DNA from: Leptospira montravelensis | Lineage (GTDB): Bacteria; Spirochaetota; Leptospiria; Leptospirales; Leptospiraceae | NCBI RefSeq assembly: GCF_004770045.1 | Contig: NZ_RQFO01000004.1 | Coordinates: forward strand, 496,001-560,000 | Length of the DNA stretch: 64,000 nucleotides | Reading direction: 5' to 3' | Translations under genes and position numbers: made by a program | The notes under the pieces: generated by a model | Database searches by the model: none | Seen by the model: only the letters and a program-made list of their open reading frames with translations | Told to the model about the DNA's origin: nothing | Part shown: in pieces, positions 49,867-59,695 of the stretch | Position numbering within the stretch: the stretch's first letter is position 1 | Layout: each line of letters begins with the position of its first letter

Positions 49867-51312
49867 GTGATCCCCAAACGCGCTGAAGTCGGCAGTCTGT
49901 TATACGAATGGAATGGAACCAAAGAAATACAGGTAGAAGTGGGAATCCGACGAGGTCTCCCGAATTTCCAAATTTTAGGTTGTGCCACTTCACTTACAAA
50001 AGAGTCCAGAGACCGCATCCGTTTGGCTTTAGAGGCATCAGGTTACCAGTTCCCACTAGAAACTATCATTATCAATTTAAAACCCACCCATATCCCCAAA
50101 CGAATGGTCTGTTTGGATCTGGCCATTGCTGTGGGAATCTTAGAAGCAACAGAACAAATCCAAATCCCTCTGGGACGTATCTTTTTTTTAGGTGGGATTG
50201 GACTAGATGGGGCGGTTCTCGGAGGTCAGGAACTTCTCCCCTATCTCTGGCAAAACAGGGATAACAAAACCGTTTCCTTTTGTCTTCCCACCTCTTTACG
50301 AAAAGAAACTCTACCGGAAGGCCAATATTATTTTTTGGACCATCTGGAAGGCCTTAGGTTTCTAGGGCAGTCTTCCCCTCACAACCTAGAGGTTTCCACT
50401 CCCGTTTCTGAATCGAAAACTTGGGAAAAAGTTTTTTTGGACCCTTACCAAATGAAAACCTTTCAAGGATTACTATATGCCGTTCTTGGAAAACACCATA
50501 GCCTACTCCTCGGCAGTCCAGGTTCTGGAAAAACCATGTTGCATAGAATGCTCGAATCTTTACTTCCTCCCAAAGAATCTAGAGACCCAAATGACCAAGG
50601 GATCTGGACTGCCGCGGGAGATTTTGAAATTCCCAGTCGCAAACGTCCCTTTCGCTCCCCACACCATTCCGCAACAGAAGTAGGACTATTAGGTGGTGGC
50701 CTACCCTTCCAACCAGGTGAGATTTCCAAAGCTTATGGCGGTATCCTTTATTTAGATGAAGCCTTAGAATTTAAAGATCGAATATTAGAAAGTTTACGGA
50801 TGCCTATGGAAGATTCCTATTTAGAAATTGTGCGGATGAACGAAAAAACAAAATTAAAAACAGATTTCACCTTAATGCTCTCCGCTAACCCCTGCCCTTG
50901 CGGAAACTACCACAGTCACCATACCTGCCACTGTTCATTACAAAAAATTCGTTTGTATCTACAAAAAATTAGCGGAGCTTTTTTAGATCGAATCACCATC
51001 TTTCAAACGTTATTTGAAACTTCGTTGGATCGTTGTATTCAATTAGAAGAATATAAAATGAAAAAGATTCTTCTGGAGCGTGTAACATTTCAAAAAACTA
51101 GAAACACTCCAGAGGATGAAGAAATCAAAATTCAAAAAATTTTGGATACTGAAAACCGAACCAAACAACTCTCCTTACGAAAGAAAAAACAAATCATTTC
51201 TCTTGCAAGGACCATTGCCGATTGGGATTTATCCTCCCGAACCAAGGAAGCACATATCTGGGAGGCTGTTGAATATTGTATAGGTTACCAGTGGATTTAT
51301 AGCCTAGGATAA
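49867..51312 (+). CDS. comM: ComM/YifB family Mg-chelatase-like AAA+ ATPase
   Basis: 481 residues. The N-terminal Lon-like domain carries the family pattern (VEVGIRRGLPNFQILGCATSLTKESRDRIRLALEASGYQFP). The AAA+ core has GSPGSGKTML (Walker A) and GGILYLDEALEF (Walker B), then HHSATEVGLLGGG and SANPCPCGN. ComM acts as a helicase promoting branch migration during natural transformation. The start is GTG at 49867. It diverges from the secretion operon and is somewhat shorter than the usual 500-510 residues. Confidence 0.9.
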   Translation: MIPKRAEVGSLLYEWNGTKEIQVEVGIRRGLPNFQILGCATSLTKESRDRIRLALEASGYQFPLETIIINLKPTHIPKRMVCLDLAIAVGILEATEQIQIPLGRIFFLGGIGLDGAVLGGQELLPYLWQNRDNKTVSFCLPTSLRKETLPEGQYYFLDHLEGLRFLGQSSPHNLEVSTPVSESKTWEKVFLDPYQMKTFQGLLYAVLGKHHSLLLGSPGSGKTMLHRMLESLLPPKESRDPNDQGIWTAAGDFEIPSRKRPFRSPHHSATEVGLLGGGLPFQPGEISKAYGGILYLDEALEFKDRILESLRMPMEDSYLEIVRMNEKTKLKTDFTLMLSANPCPCGNYHSHHTCHCSLQKIRLYLQKISGAFLDRITIFQTLFETSLDRCIQLEEYKMKKILLERVTFQKTRNTPEDEEIKIQKILDTENRTKQLSLRKKKQIISLARTIADWDLSSRTKEAHIWEAVEYCIGYQWIYSLG

Positions 51313-51513
51313 TTACTTCGAAATAAAATGCGAAATCTCCATCGCAATTTTATTGATCGCATAATCCATATATGCTGGATCATCGATCTTTTTTTTGTAA
51401 TTTTCGAATTTCTTCTGAACGGTTGAGGCCATTCCCCTTTTCCGGAGTAAAACCGGATCTGGACCAAATTCGTCGGTTTCTGCCAAATTCCCAAAAATAC
51501 TAAATTGACTCAT
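51313..51513 (-). CDS. Small conserved-looking protein, unknown function
   Basis: 66 residues (MSQFSIFGNLAETDEFG...AYMDYAINKIAMEISHFISK). I do not recognise it. It is soluble and helical at the C-terminus. The ATG at 51513 is preceded 8 bases upstream by AGGAAG, a strong site, so I prefer it over the longer start at 51534. It ends exactly where comM ends on the other strand. Confidence 0.55.
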   Translation of the reverse strand: MSQFSIFGNLAETDEFGPDPVLLRKRGMASTVQKKFENYKKKIDDPAYMDYAINKIAMEISHFISK

Positions 51514-51617
51514 ACGGTTACTTCCTTGTAACAATCAAACTCTCGTCCTTGAGAGCGTTTTCCCTTTAGGGATACAAAACCAATCGGCCCAGTACAAAAA
51601 TCCCTTGATGAAGTATT

Positions 51618-51974
51618 TTAGAAGATTGACGAATAAAAACGAACTTCCTTTTTTTCAGTGATATGGATCAAATTAAATGAAGGTGTTAGGTGGTAAAAGG
51701 CAGGAACTTCTTTTAATAAATAGTAATATACCTTCCGCATTCTCATACGTTTTGTCTCATGAAAACATTCTAAAGGATGAAATCCACTACGTATGTCCCA
51801 TGTTTTCACCTCTGAACAATGGAGTGAATCGTTCCAGAGGCTAATTATGTCTAGTTCCCCAAAAGATTTTCTGAAATTTCGAAAGAGGATGGTATGACCT
51901 AATGAATCCAAAAATTCTGCTGCCAAATCTTCACCCGACCTTCCCAGATCCGTTTTTTTCAGCATCTGCAACAC
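51618..51974 (-). CDS. YraN/UPF0102 family putative endonuclease
   Basis: 118 residues of the YraN family, with the predicted nuclease-like motif: GRSGEDLAAEFLDSLGHTILFRNFRKSFGELDIISL then SEVKTWD (E-x-K). An exact role is unproven; the gene often sits near rnhB, as here. The start is GTG 51974 or ATG 51965. It lies 17 bases after the HD-GYP gene. Confidence 0.82.
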   Translation of the reverse strand: MLQMLKKTDLGRSGEDLAAEFLDSLGHTILFRNFRKSFGELDIISLWNDSLHCSEVKTWDIRSGFHPLECFHETKRMRMRKVYYYLLKEVPAFYHLTPSFNLIHITEKKEVRFYSSIF

Positions 51975-51991
51975 ACCAAATCCAAAAAGGA

Positions 51992-53179
51992 TCAGTAAAT
52001 CTGTGAAAAGGGAATTGCTTGTTGGATATAGAGATTTAGGTCTTTCATGAGATCCACAAATTCTAAATGTTTGAGGCGTTTGCCTTCAGCATCTTTTGTG
52101 ACTCGAATGACGGGACGAAGCGGTTTGTCTTTATTGGATTCAATGACCATACCCAATCTTAGGTCAGAAAGAACCACACCGGACCCCACAGGAAACATAG
52201 AAAGTTTATTTAAAAATAACCTAACCATTTTTAAATCAAAACGGTTCACGTTTTCGCTAATCATAATCTTCATTGCTTCGTAAGGAAGGATGGCTTGTCT
52301 ATATGGTCTTGGGTGGATCATGGCCGCAAATTGGTCACCGATCATAAACACTTTAGTGAGTTCCTCAATTTGGTTAGCAAGGATTCGCTGTGGATACCCT
52401 GAACCGTCCACTGCTTCATGGTGTTGGAGAGCAACTATGGCGAGTGAATTTTTTAATTTTAATTTTTGAGTGAGAATTTGGTAACCAGTCACCGGATGGC
52501 GTTTGATTGTTTTTAAATCTAATTCAGATAGGGTACCTTTTTTCTCTGATACTTCTTCTGGAACTGTTACCATTCCTATATCTGCAAAAAGAGAGGCCAA
52601 TGCCAAATCAATTAGTTTAGGTCTTGAAAACTCTAAAAAGTTTCCAAGCATCACTGAAAAAAATGTCGCATAACAGATATGAGTGTATAAATAATAACCT
52701 GAATGTGCATGGGATAAAAGTAAAATGGGAATTTGAGAGTTTGCTTTTGTATGGTCGGCGATACGTTCCGCAATTTCTCTAAATTCCCTAATTTCCGTAT
52801 AACGGCCCTCAGATGCAGAGCGGTAAGTTTTTTGGACTAAATCAAAACAATCTTTAAATACAGCGCTAAACTCAACCTTAGAAGTATTGGCTTTTTCCAA
52901 TAGATATTTATAGCGAGTGGAGTTTTCATCGTCCTGATAAAAAGGTAAGTTGGTATCAAAGTAACCAGGCCCAGCACCAGCGGAAGTTTTATCCTGTCCA
53001 TCGGCAGTTACCTTTTCTCCATCAGTTAAAACAAAGGTGATACCAAATTGGACCAAACGGTCTAAGTCTTGTTGTGTGATTGGTTGGTCGGCACCAACAA
53101 AAACAGTATCTTTATCCAAATAAATTGACTTATTGAACTTGGATCCAGGTTCTAAGTCACGTATGGAGATTTTCCGCAT
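51992..53179 (-). CDS. HD-GYP domain protein with altered HD motif
   Basis: 395 residues. The first 60 match the DUF3391-like region that precedes HD-GYP domains (ISIRDLEPGSKFNKSIYL). The HD-GYP domain has THICYATFF, RHPVTGYQIL, and the signature HHEAVDGSGYP. Active c-di-GMP phosphodiesterases have LHDIGK. Here the motif is LFADIGMVT, so His and Lys are missing. It may bind c-di-GMP without cutting it. It lies downstream of the FlhB-like gene by 34 bases. Confidence 0.82.
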   Translation of the reverse strand: MRKISIRDLEPGSKFNKSIYLDKDTVFVGADQPITQQDLDRLVQFGITFVLTDGEKVTADGQDKTSAGAGPGYFDTNLPFYQDDENSTRYKYLLEKANTSKVEFSAVFKDCFDLVQKTYRSASEGRYTEIREFREIAERIADHTKANSQIPILLLSHAHSGYYLYTHICYATFFSVMLGNFLEFSRPKLIDLALASLFADIGMVTVPEEVSEKKGTLSELDLKTIKRHPVTGYQILTQKLKLKNSLAIVALQHHEAVDGSGYPQRILANQIEELTKVFMIGDQFAAMIHPRPYRQAILPYEAMKIMISENVNRFDLKMVRLFLNKLSMFPVGSGVVLSDLRLGMVIESNKDKPLRPVIRVTKDAEGKRLKHLEFVDLMKDLNLYIQQAIPFSQIY

Positions 53180-53213
53180 AATTGCGTAAATCCTAGTAAG
53201 AAGCGTAGAAACA

Positions 53214-53474
53214 TCAATTGTTTTTCTTTTGTCTCTCTAAAACAAGGATTCGAAACACAGAAGCTACGGCTTCATACAATTCCCTGGGAATTTCTTTTCC
53301 ATTAGGGAGATGATCTAAGGTTTGAATCATCACTTCATCTCGAATGACTAAAACTCCCGACTCACGAGCTAAACGAATCAAATTTTCAGCAAACCTACCC
53401 TCTGCCTTTGCCACAAGTTTCGGTGCCTCATGACGGGTCGGATCGTAGGCAAGTGCAGCCATCTTTTGATTCAT
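53214..53474 (-). CDS. FlhB C-terminal-like protein (FlhX/YlqH-like)
   Basis: 86 residues matching the cytoplasmic end of the flagellar export protein FlhB: AALAYDPTRHEAPKLVAKAEGRFAENLIRLARESGVLVIRDEVMIQTL and EIPRELYEAVASVFRIL. The NPTH autocleavage loop is absent. Stand-alone copies, such as FlhX and Bacillus YlqH, occur near rnhB. It probably modulates type III flagellar export. The start overlaps the preceding gene by 4 bases. Confidence 0.75.
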   Translation of the reverse strand: MNQKMAALAYDPTRHEAPKLVAKAEGRFAENLIRLARESGVLVIRDEVMIQTLDHLPNGKEIPRELYEAVASVFRILVLERQKKNN

Positions 53475-54133
53475 CTATAATCTCCGTTAAAGGAGTCTTC
53501 ATTCCAAGTTCCTATTTGCACTGATTGGATTTGGGGAAAGTCCCGAACAAGTCCAAATAAGGATTTGCGGAAACTCTCGCTTTCTAAGTAGGTCTCTGTT
53601 GTAATATGGACAAGGACCGGTTTTTCTTTTTCAGGATCATAATGAAACTGAATTCCCATAGCTCCTGTCCCTTGGGATTCCCAAAAGACATAGAGAACCA
53701 AACCTTTGTTTTTTGGTTCTACCACCATTTGTAAAAATTCCTTTGCCTCTGGATCCAAAAATGAAAGAAGATCGGTAAACCCAGTTTCCCCTAATAAATA
53801 ATTCCATAGTGGTTTTAATTCAGAAACTTCAATAGTTTTAGATTCAGATTGGGCAGAGATCCATTGAGACCATCGAAAACGATTTTCCACTTTCCTTATA
53901 TTGGTTTGCAGTTCCGGATCGGAACCTTTTGCCAGAAGAGAAATCATACGGTTTCCATCGTTTGTTTGCGTGGCATTCATTTTGGACTTCGGATAACTTC
54001 CTTCCAAAGGGAGTAACCATTGTCCGGATTTGTTGGTTTCTTTTGAGAAAAAGTGATCCTTACTCTGGTGGGTCAATTTTCCCAAAGAAAAAATTTGCGG
54101 GAGAGAATGGAAATTAGAAAAGAGAGGGCTCAC
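53471..54133 (-). CDS. Unknown protein, possible FliK-like partner of the FlhB-like gene
   Basis: 220 residues with no clear family. The last 90 residues show a pattern like the FliK hook-length C-terminal domain (LQMVVEPKNKGLVLYVFWES, then ESFRKSLFGLVRDFPQIQSVQIG), which fits its place just before the FlhB-like gene. In Bacillus the matching position is ylqG. The N-terminal half is variable and polar. It overlaps the rnhB end by 20 bases; start GTG 54133. Confidence 0.45.
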   Translation of the reverse strand: MSPLFSNFHSLPQIFSLGKLTHQSKDHFFSKETNKSGQWLLPLEGSYPKSKMNATQTNDGNRMISLLAKGSDPELQTNIRKVENRFRWSQWISAQSESKTIEVSELKPLWNYLLGETGFTDLLSFLDPEAKEFLQMVVEPKNKGLVLYVFWESQGTGAMGIQFHYDPEKEKPVLVHITTETYLESESFRKSLFGLVRDFPQIQSVQIGTWNEDSFNGDYR

Positions 54134-54878
54134 TCCCTTCTCTTCGGAGAAATTTACAAAAACTCAACCTGTGGATCGGAGAAATTCCAAGTTTCAAAAG
54201 AGCCTCCCTATGTTCTTCGGTTCCGTATCCTTTGTGTTTGGCAAACCTATAACCTGGGTATTTTAAGTCCATTTTTTCCATATATTCATCTCTATAGGTT
54301 TTGGCAAGGATGGAGGCCGCAGAAATGGAAGGAATTAAATCATCTCCTTTGGGAAGAGAGAAATAACCTTCTATAGGTTTTGTAATTTTTAGTTTATAAT
54401 TTCCATCAGCTAGGAGATAAGGCTTCGTATTTAACAATTTATCTTCATTGCGATTTGTCTCTTCATTGAAAGTAGAATTGGACAAATGTAATTTTTCATG
54501 CGCAGAAGTTTTGGATTCAAATGGTTGTGGGTTTGTCGGCAAACAGCGGTTCATCCCATAAAAGATGGCCTGGTTGATATTATACGTATCAATAAACTTG
54601 GCGCTAACAAAACTCACTCGGAAATAGGAAGCATTCTGAATGATTTCCTTTCTAAGTTCGATTCGTTTGGGTTCAGGAATTTTTTTAGAATCACGAAGCC
54701 CTTTAAGGATTTCGCCATTTTTGATTTTTTCTAAGGTTTGGAGGTCAAAGGAAACACAACCCACAGATACGGGGCCGGCAAGTGTACCTCGACCTGCTTC
54801 ATCCAGAGAATAGCAGGTCAGGTGTGGGATTTGGAATTCGGGAAAGAACGGCCGAGTAACGACCGTTTCAAGAGAAAT
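54114..54878 (-). CDS. rnhB: Ribonuclease HII, start codon non-standard
   Basis: Removes ribonucleotides from DNA:RNA hybrids. The first catalytic motif, YSLDEAGRGTLAGPV, is encoded at about 54767-54812, and GLRDSKKIPEPKR and SISAASILAKTYRDEYM follow. An ATG/GTG/TTG start exists only at GTG 54764, after the motif. Upstream, the frame is open to a TAG at 54885-54887 but contains only rare starts: ATT 54878, CTG 54821 and CTG 54806. The end 54878 given here is the ATT that overlaps the rplS stop (TAATT) and is one possibility. The natural N-terminus needs confirmation. Confidence 0.8.
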   Translation of the reverse strand: MSLETVVTRPFFPEFQIPHLTCYSLDEAGRGTLAGPVSVGCVSFDLQTLEKIKNGEILKGLRDSKKIPEPKRIELRKEIIQNASYFRVSFVSAKFIDTYNINQAIFYGMNRCLPTNPQPFESKTSAHEKLHLSNSTFNEETNRNEDKLLNTKPYLLADGNYKLKITKPIEGYFSLPKGDDLIPSISAASILAKTYRDEYMEKMDLKYPGYRFAKHKGYGTEEHREALLKLGISPIHRLSFCKFLRREGSEPSLF

Positions 54879-55315
54879 TATGCGCTAGGTGCTTCTGCAG
54901 CTTTTGCTTGTGCAAGAGCGGCTTTAGAAGCCTCATCCTGTCTCTTTTTGTCTTTGGCAACAATCGCTTGTCCGCCTTTTCTTTCTTTGATACGTCCTGC
55001 TTTTCCTTTTTTATCACGGAGATAGAAAAGTTTCGCACGACGAACCGATCCTTTACGAACGAGTTCAATCTTTGCAATTCTTGGGCTATGAAGTGGAAAA
55101 ATTCTTTCCACTCCAATATCATAAGACACACGTCTTACAGTAAAGGTTTTACTTTGTGATTTGTTCGCAATGGAGATCACAATACCTTCGTAAACCTGAA
55201 CACGTTCTTTTCCAGATTCAACGATTTTGTAGTGAACTTTTACAGTATCACCAATTTCGAAATTAAGTTCGTTCTTTGCTTCGCCTGCGAGTGCTGTTTC
55301 TAGAATCTGATTCAT
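54878..55315 (-). CDS. rplS: 50S ribosomal protein L19
   Basis: 145 residues. Core [47 protein letters not shown] and the end [24 protein letters not shown]. The last 35 residues are an Ala/Lys-rich extension. I chose the ATG at 55315 because AGAGGAAG precedes it by 5 bases; the longer start at 55363 would overlap trmD by 40 bases. Confidence 0.93.
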   Translation of the reverse strand: MNQILETALAGEAKNELNFEIGDTVKVHYKIVESGKERVQVYEGIVISIANKSQSKTFTVRRVSYDIGVERIFPLHSPRIAKIELVRKGSVRRAKLFYLRDKKGKAGRIKERKGGQAIVAKDKKRQDEASKAALAQAKAAEAPSA

Positions 55316-55323
55316 GGCTTCCT

Positions 55324-55977
55324 CTAAGAATGATTTCTTGTTTTGCGGTTTTTTTGCCGCCATTTCCGGATCTCTTCATGATGTCCACCGAGGAGCACAT
55401 CAGGAACTGTCCAACCCATAAAATCATAGGGTTTTGTATATTGGGGGTATTCTAATTCTTCTGTTTCATTGTGCGATTCTTCGAGAAGGCTTTCTTCTTT
55501 TCCTAAAAATCCCGGAACAAACCGAGATAGGCAATCGGCAACAACGAGAGCAGCTAAATCCCCCGATGAAATAACATAGTTTCCAATGGCCACTTCCCTG
55601 TCAATTAAATGCTCCGTGACACGATGGTCGACCCCTTCGTAATACCCAGAAATCAAAGTGAAGGTCTCTGAAGATTCGAAAATCTCCCGAGCGAGAGTCT
55701 GGTTAAAAAGTTCCCCAGAGGGACTAAGGAGAATGACCTTACCTTTATTTTCTCCGAGGGATTCTAAGGCTCGGTAAATGGGACCCACTTGCAAAAGCAT
55801 CCCCGGTCCCCCACCATAAATGGTATCATCAACCTTTTGGTGTTTGTTGTCAGCAAAGTCGCGAAGGTGGACAGTATTGATTTCCACAACCCCTTGTTTT
55901 ACGGCTTTGCCTGGAATTCCTGTATCAAAGTAAGAGGTAATTTTTTCTGGGAAAAGAGTGATGAAATTAAACTTCAA
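55324..55977 (-). CDS. trmD: tRNA (guanine-37 N1) methyltransferase
   Basis: 217 residues with a SPOUT knot: [44 protein letters not shown], and [13 protein letters not shown] plus [16 protein letters not shown]. Prevents +1 frameshifts by m1G37. Slightly shorter than typical (230-250). Overlaps rimM by 11 bases in the standard rpsP-rimM-trmD-rplS order. Confidence 0.95.
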   Translation of the reverse strand: MKFNFITLFPEKITSYFDTGIPGKAVKQGVVEINTVHLRDFADNKHQKVDDTIYGGGPGMLLQVGPIYRALESLGENKGKVILLSPSGELFNQTLAREIFESSETFTLISGYYEGVDHRVTEHLIDREVAIGNYVISSGDLAALVVADCLSRFVPGFLGKEESLLEESHNETEELEYPQYTKPYDFMGWTVPDVLLGGHHEEIRKWRQKNRKTRNHS

Positions 55978-56503
55978 ACCACTGCTCCCAGTGAATGATT
56001 TCTAAGGTTTTGGATTCTAAATTCCAATCCCCCACAAACCGATTGAGAAAAGGGATAAGAATCGTTTCCCCTTCACCAGTGATTGGTTTTAGTTCTAAAA
56101 TAGGATGCGCGGGGTTGTCTATGACTTGGGTCACAACATAATGCAGCGATTGGCTCGTTTCTTTGGAAATGGCAACCAATCCCACTAAATCTTCAGTGTA
56201 AATTTCGCCGTCAGTGGGTTTAGGTAAATCTTCCCTTTTCCATAACAAAGAAAATCCACGGTATTTGATGACAGTTTCTGGCGTTTCAAAACCCTTTAGT
56301 TTGACTAGGAAATGATTTCCATTGGGTTTGATTTCCTCAATTTGGATGGTAGATTGGTTTCCACGAGGGTCTTCGACATTACAGGTAAACGGTGGTTTGG
56401 CGGATAATAGGGTGTCACCTTCGGTGAAAACTTTGATGAACCCTTTGATTCCATGTGAGGATCCAATGACCCCCACTTTCACTAAACTTGGTTTAGTCGA
56501 CAA
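55967..56503 (-). CDS. rimM: 16S rRNA processing protein RimM
   Basis: 178 residues: N-terminal [22 protein letters not shown] and PRC-barrel half ([24 protein letters not shown]). Helps mature the 30S head with S19. Its start overlaps the khpA gene by 11 bases. Confidence 0.93.
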   Translation of the reverse strand: MSTKPSLVKVGVIGSSHGIKGFIKVFTEGDTLLSAKPPFTCNVEDPRGNQSTIQIEEIKPNGNHFLVKLKGFETPETVIKYRGFSLLWKREDLPKPTDGEIYTEDLVGLVAISKETSQSLHYVVTQVIDNPAHPILELKPITGEGETILIPFLNRFVGDWNLESKTLEIIHWEQWFEV

Positions 56504-56723
56504 TTTCTAAAGTATAGTTTTTGCCTTGTTTGGTTCCGGCTGCTTGTAAAACAGTACGTAAAGATTTTGCAATCCTTCCGTTTTTTCCGATCACCTTACC
56601 TAGGTCTTTTGCTGCTACCCGAAGTTCGATCACTGTTTCTTCCTCTCCGGGGACTTGGTTGACAGCCACTTGTTCTGGTTGGTCAACGAGAGATGTAACG
56701 ATATAACGAACTAAGGATTCCAT
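56493..56723 (-). CDS. khpA: KH-domain RNA-binding protein KhpA
   Basis: 76 residues: [43 protein letters not shown] has the GxxG KH loop (GKNG). Small RNA-binding partner usually encoded between rpsP and rimM, as here. Confidence 0.92.
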   Translation of the reverse strand: MESLVRYIVTSLVDQPEQVAVNQVPGEEETVIELRVAAKDLGKVIGKNGRIAKSLRTVLQAAGTKQGKNYTLEIVD

Positions 56724-56730
56724 GTATCAA

Positions 56731-56988
56731 TTAACCTTTGAATTTTGACCAAACGTCGTCTTTTTTCAAAAGAGCAAGAACTGTATCAGTAGGTTGAGCA
56801 CCTTTTTTTAACCAAGAAAGAGTTTTTTCTTCGTTGAAAGTTGCTTTTTTAACAGAAGAAGTAGATGGATGAAAATGTCCAATCGCTTCAATGAACTTTC
56901 CGTCACGTGGAGCACGGATGTCTGCTGCTACGATGCGATAGTGCGGGTCTGCTTTTGTTCCCGTTCTTTGTAATCTTAATTTAACCAA
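56731..56988 (-). CDS. rpsP: 30S ribosomal protein S16
   Basis: 85 residues: [39 protein letters not shown], full family length. First gene of the ribosome-maturation block, 47 bases after rpe; may have its own promoter in that gap. Confidence 0.96.
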   Translation of the reverse strand: MVKLRLQRTGTKADPHYRIVAADIRAPRDGKFIEAIGHFHPSTSSVKKATFNEEKTLSWLKKGAQPTDTVLALLKKDDVWSKFKG

Positions 56989-57035
56989 GGAAAAATACCC
57001 CTTTTATAGCGAGTTTTTTAAATTAGGACGATCTG

Positions 57036-57698
57036 TCAAGAGCGAGTTCTAGCACTTGCAGCGAGTTCTTTTAATTTTTTGCCCTGTGCATTCGGATCTC
57101 CCGTTTTATAGAGCCCAGAACCCACAACGGTAATGTCCACACCGAGTTTGGCAAGCTCCTCCATATTGGATTCGTTCACACCCCCATCCACTTCGAGTTC
57201 GATATTGTAGGGTTTCGTGAGTTTACGCACTGCCGCAATCTTTTCAAATCCGGATTTTACAAAGGACTGCCCGTAAAATCCAGGATCGACTGTCATGAGT
57301 AAAACAAGATCCAAATACGGAAGGATTTGGGAGATGGATTCCGGTGGAGTTTGGGGATTCAGAGACACACCCACTTTGATTCCTGCTTTTCGAATCTCTT
57401 CGGCAAGTCTTACAGAGAAGTTTGTGGTTTCAATATGGAAGGTAATACAATAAGGATTGAGGTCAAAGTATTTGGGAACGTGAAGTTCTGGGTTACTCAC
57501 CATCAAATGTACATCGAGAGGGATTTGGGTATGGGATTTGACTTCTTTGGTAAAGGCTTCCCCAAAAGAGATTTGAGGGACAAAGTTTCCGTCCATCACA
57601 TCAATGTGAATGAGGTCGATATTTTCCTGTTTGTAAGTCGGAAGCTCCGCTGAGAGTCCCGTAAGTTTTGCAGCAAGGATCGATGCTGAAATTTTCAT
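57036..57698 (-). CDS. rpe: Ribulose-phosphate 3-epimerase
   Basis: 220 residues, TIM barrel: [40 protein letters not shown] and [14 protein letters not shown] hold the metal and phosphate sites. Interconverts ribulose- and xylulose-5-phosphate in the pentose phosphate pathway. Located one base after the PASTA gene. Confidence 0.95.
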   Translation of the reverse strand: MKISASILAAKLTGLSAELPTYKQENIDLIHIDVMDGNFVPQISFGEAFTKEVKSHTQIPLDVHLMVSNPELHVPKYFDLNPYCITFHIETTNFSVRLAEEIRKAGIKVGVSLNPQTPPESISQILPYLDLVLLMTVDPGFYGQSFVKSGFEKIAAVRKLTKPYNIELEVDGGVNESNMEELAKLGVDITVVGSGLYKTGDPNAQGKKLKELAASARTRS

Positions 57699-57699
57699 A

Positions 57700-58719
57700 T
57701 TAATAAGTTCCTTTTAATTTCCAAACCTTGGCAACACCGGTTTCTTTACCGAAAAGAGTCACCTTTACATTCCCGGCTCGATGGATGAGAAATCGAACTG
57801 GTTCATCTTCTTTTAGTTTTTGGTTGGTAAAAATTTCTTTTTCGATTTCTGTATCTTCCCCAGGTTTTGTATAACTGATTTTTGCTGAGTACAGATCATC
57901 ATCATCCACTTCATATTCCAAAAATTCATAATCTTGAACAAAAGTTTCAGAAGGTTTCAAAAAGAAAGCACCCACTTCCGCACCGGTAGGTTTTAATTCA
58001 AAGGTAGAAGTAAGACCATGTTCTTCACGAAACTCTGGTTTGGTGGTTTCTTTAATTCGATAAGGGATTTTTTTTCTTTGTAAAAAATCAACTACAAAAG
58101 GAACGGGCGTTCCTACAAACTTTGTTGAATCCAAAGGTTCATTTACGGATTGGGTGGATTTTTTTTCAATATTTGGTTCTGTAACAAGAAGGTAAATTTT
58201 TTCGCCGGAATGAGTTTCTTTTCCGGGAGCTGGAATTTGGTCAATGATTGTGTCAGCAGGTTCATCACCCACAGCAGGCACATAGGTGATCCCACCAATT
58301 TGTAAAGGCACATACACTTCCCCCGATAATACTTTTTCTAGAATGGCTTTCGCACGTTTTAGGTCTTGTCCTTTGACATCAGGAATGGTCACCCGATCAA
58401 ATCCAATATTCACTGTAAGATAAAGTTTGGATCCGGCTTCGACTTCCTTACCTGGATCAATGGATTGAGCCAGAATGATCCCATCTGTTTTTTCAGGGAT
58501 TCTTTGGGTTTCTAAACGGACTTTGAGTTGGAGTCTTTGCAATTCGTTATGAACCTCAATGTAGTTTTTGCCAATCACATAAGGCATCATTACCTTTTGT
58601 TCTTCTTTGGTTCGAACCACGACCACAAGAAAGGCTGCCACAAAAAAAACAAGGAGTCCCAAACCAACAAATAAAACATAACCACTGTAAGGTAGGATTT
58701 TTAGAAACTTTTCTTTCAC
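57700..58719 (-). CDS. Membrane-anchored PASTA-domain protein without kinase
   Basis: 339 residues. One N-terminal helix ([23 protein letters not shown]) and then outward-facing PASTA repeats ([21 protein letters not shown] and [18 protein letters not shown], followed by [10 protein letters not shown]). PASTA domains bind peptidoglycan fragments. There is no Ser/Thr kinase domain, so it may be a structural or sensor partner of cell-wall enzymes. It starts 4 bases inside the fmt stop. Confidence 0.82.
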   Translation of the reverse strand: MKEKFLKILPYSGYVLFVGLGLLVFFVAAFLVVVVRTKEEQKVMMPYVIGKNYIEVHNELQRLQLKVRLETQRIPEKTDGIILAQSIDPGKEVEAGSKLYLTVNIGFDRVTIPDVKGQDLKRAKAILEKVLSGEVYVPLQIGGITYVPAVGDEPADTIIDQIPAPGKETHSGEKIYLLVTEPNIEKKSTQSVNEPLDSTKFVGTPVPFVVDFLQRKKIPYRIKETTKPEFREEHGLTSTFELKPTGAEVGAFFLKPSETFVQDYEFLEYEVDDDDLYSAKISYTKPGEDTEIEKEIFTNQKLKEDEPVRFLIHRAGNVKVTLFGKETGVAKVWKLKGTY

Positions 58720-59687
58720 GTAAATGATTCTCCGGCTAAAACCCGCGCCCCATTAAAAAACTCAAATCCTTTCATGGGTTTTTTCCCTTCGGGTTGTAAG
58801 GTATCTATACCAAGCAGGTTTCCGTCTCCACAGAGACAGAAAAGCCTTTTTTTCTGGTATAGGAAAAAGGAACCCGGACTGAGGCCATCCGGAATGGGAA
58901 TCGACTCACTTTCGGAATCCAAAAGAAAGGAAGAGATAAGAATCAGTTTTTTGCCTCGAAATTCGGTCACAGCCAAGGGATCGGGGTACAAGGCACGAAT
59001 GCGGTTGTGGATGTTAATCGCAGGTTCCGACCAATGGATGGGACGGTCGTTTGCCGTGATTTTTTTGCAATGAGTGGCCTCATTGGCATTCTGCGGCTTC
59101 GAAGTCCAAGCGGTTCCCATAGATTCCAGTTCCCTGAAAAGCCGAATGAGCTCCTTTCCCCCTTCCTTCGTGATAGATTGTAAAAGAGAAGCTGTGGTTT
59201 CCGTTTCGTCCACCTTCCAAGATTTCTGGGAAATGATATCGCCTGAATCCACTTCCTTGGCTAAAAACTGAATCGTAAATCCTGAGTTTTCCTCTCCACT
59301 CAAAAGAAAACTTTGGACGGGAGAGGCACCCCGATACTTAGGTAATAAACTTCCGTGGAGATTGATGCTTCCAAATTTTGGATCTTGGAAGACATTCTCT
59401 GGAACAATCGATCCGTAGGCATACACAATATGAACGGGGGAAGCATAGGATAAAATTTGTTTTTGCGCCTCTTCATCGGTCCTTAGTTTTGGAGACTGGA
59501 TGACAGGAATTCCCTTGGCAAGGGCCAGCTCCTTTACGGGTGTGGGTGTGATGATTTGTTTTCTTCCGACAGGTTTGTCAATGTTCGTCACAACAAAATC
59601 CACTTGGATTCCCGCATCCAGTAAGATAGAAAGTAATTCCTTGGAATGTTCTGGGGATCCAAAGTATCCGATTGAAAGTTTCATCAT
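58716..59687 (-). CDS. fmt: Methionyl-tRNA formyltransferase
   Basis: 323 residues: KLSIGYFGSPEHSKELL, a folate-binding NLHGSLLPKYRGASPVQ, the DSGDII loop, and a C-terminal OB-fold (IRALYPDPLAVTEFRGKKLIL). Formylates initiator tRNA. No def gene adjacent. Located 8 bases after priA. Confidence 0.94.
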   Translation of the reverse strand: MMKLSIGYFGSPEHSKELLSILLDAGIQVDFVVTNIDKPVGRKQIITPTPVKELALAKGIPVIQSPKLRTDEEAQKQILSYASPVHIVYAYGSIVPENVFQDPKFGSINLHGSLLPKYRGASPVQSFLLSGEENSGFTIQFLAKEVDSGDIISQKSWKVDETETTASLLQSITKEGGKELIRLFRELESMGTAWTSKPQNANEATHCKKITANDRPIHWSEPAINIHNRIRALYPDPLAVTEFRGKKLILISSFLLDSESESIPIPDGLSPGSFFLYQKKRLFCLCGDGNLLGIDTLQPEGKKPMKGFEFFNGARVLAGESFT

Positions 59688-59695
59688 TTTTCCTA

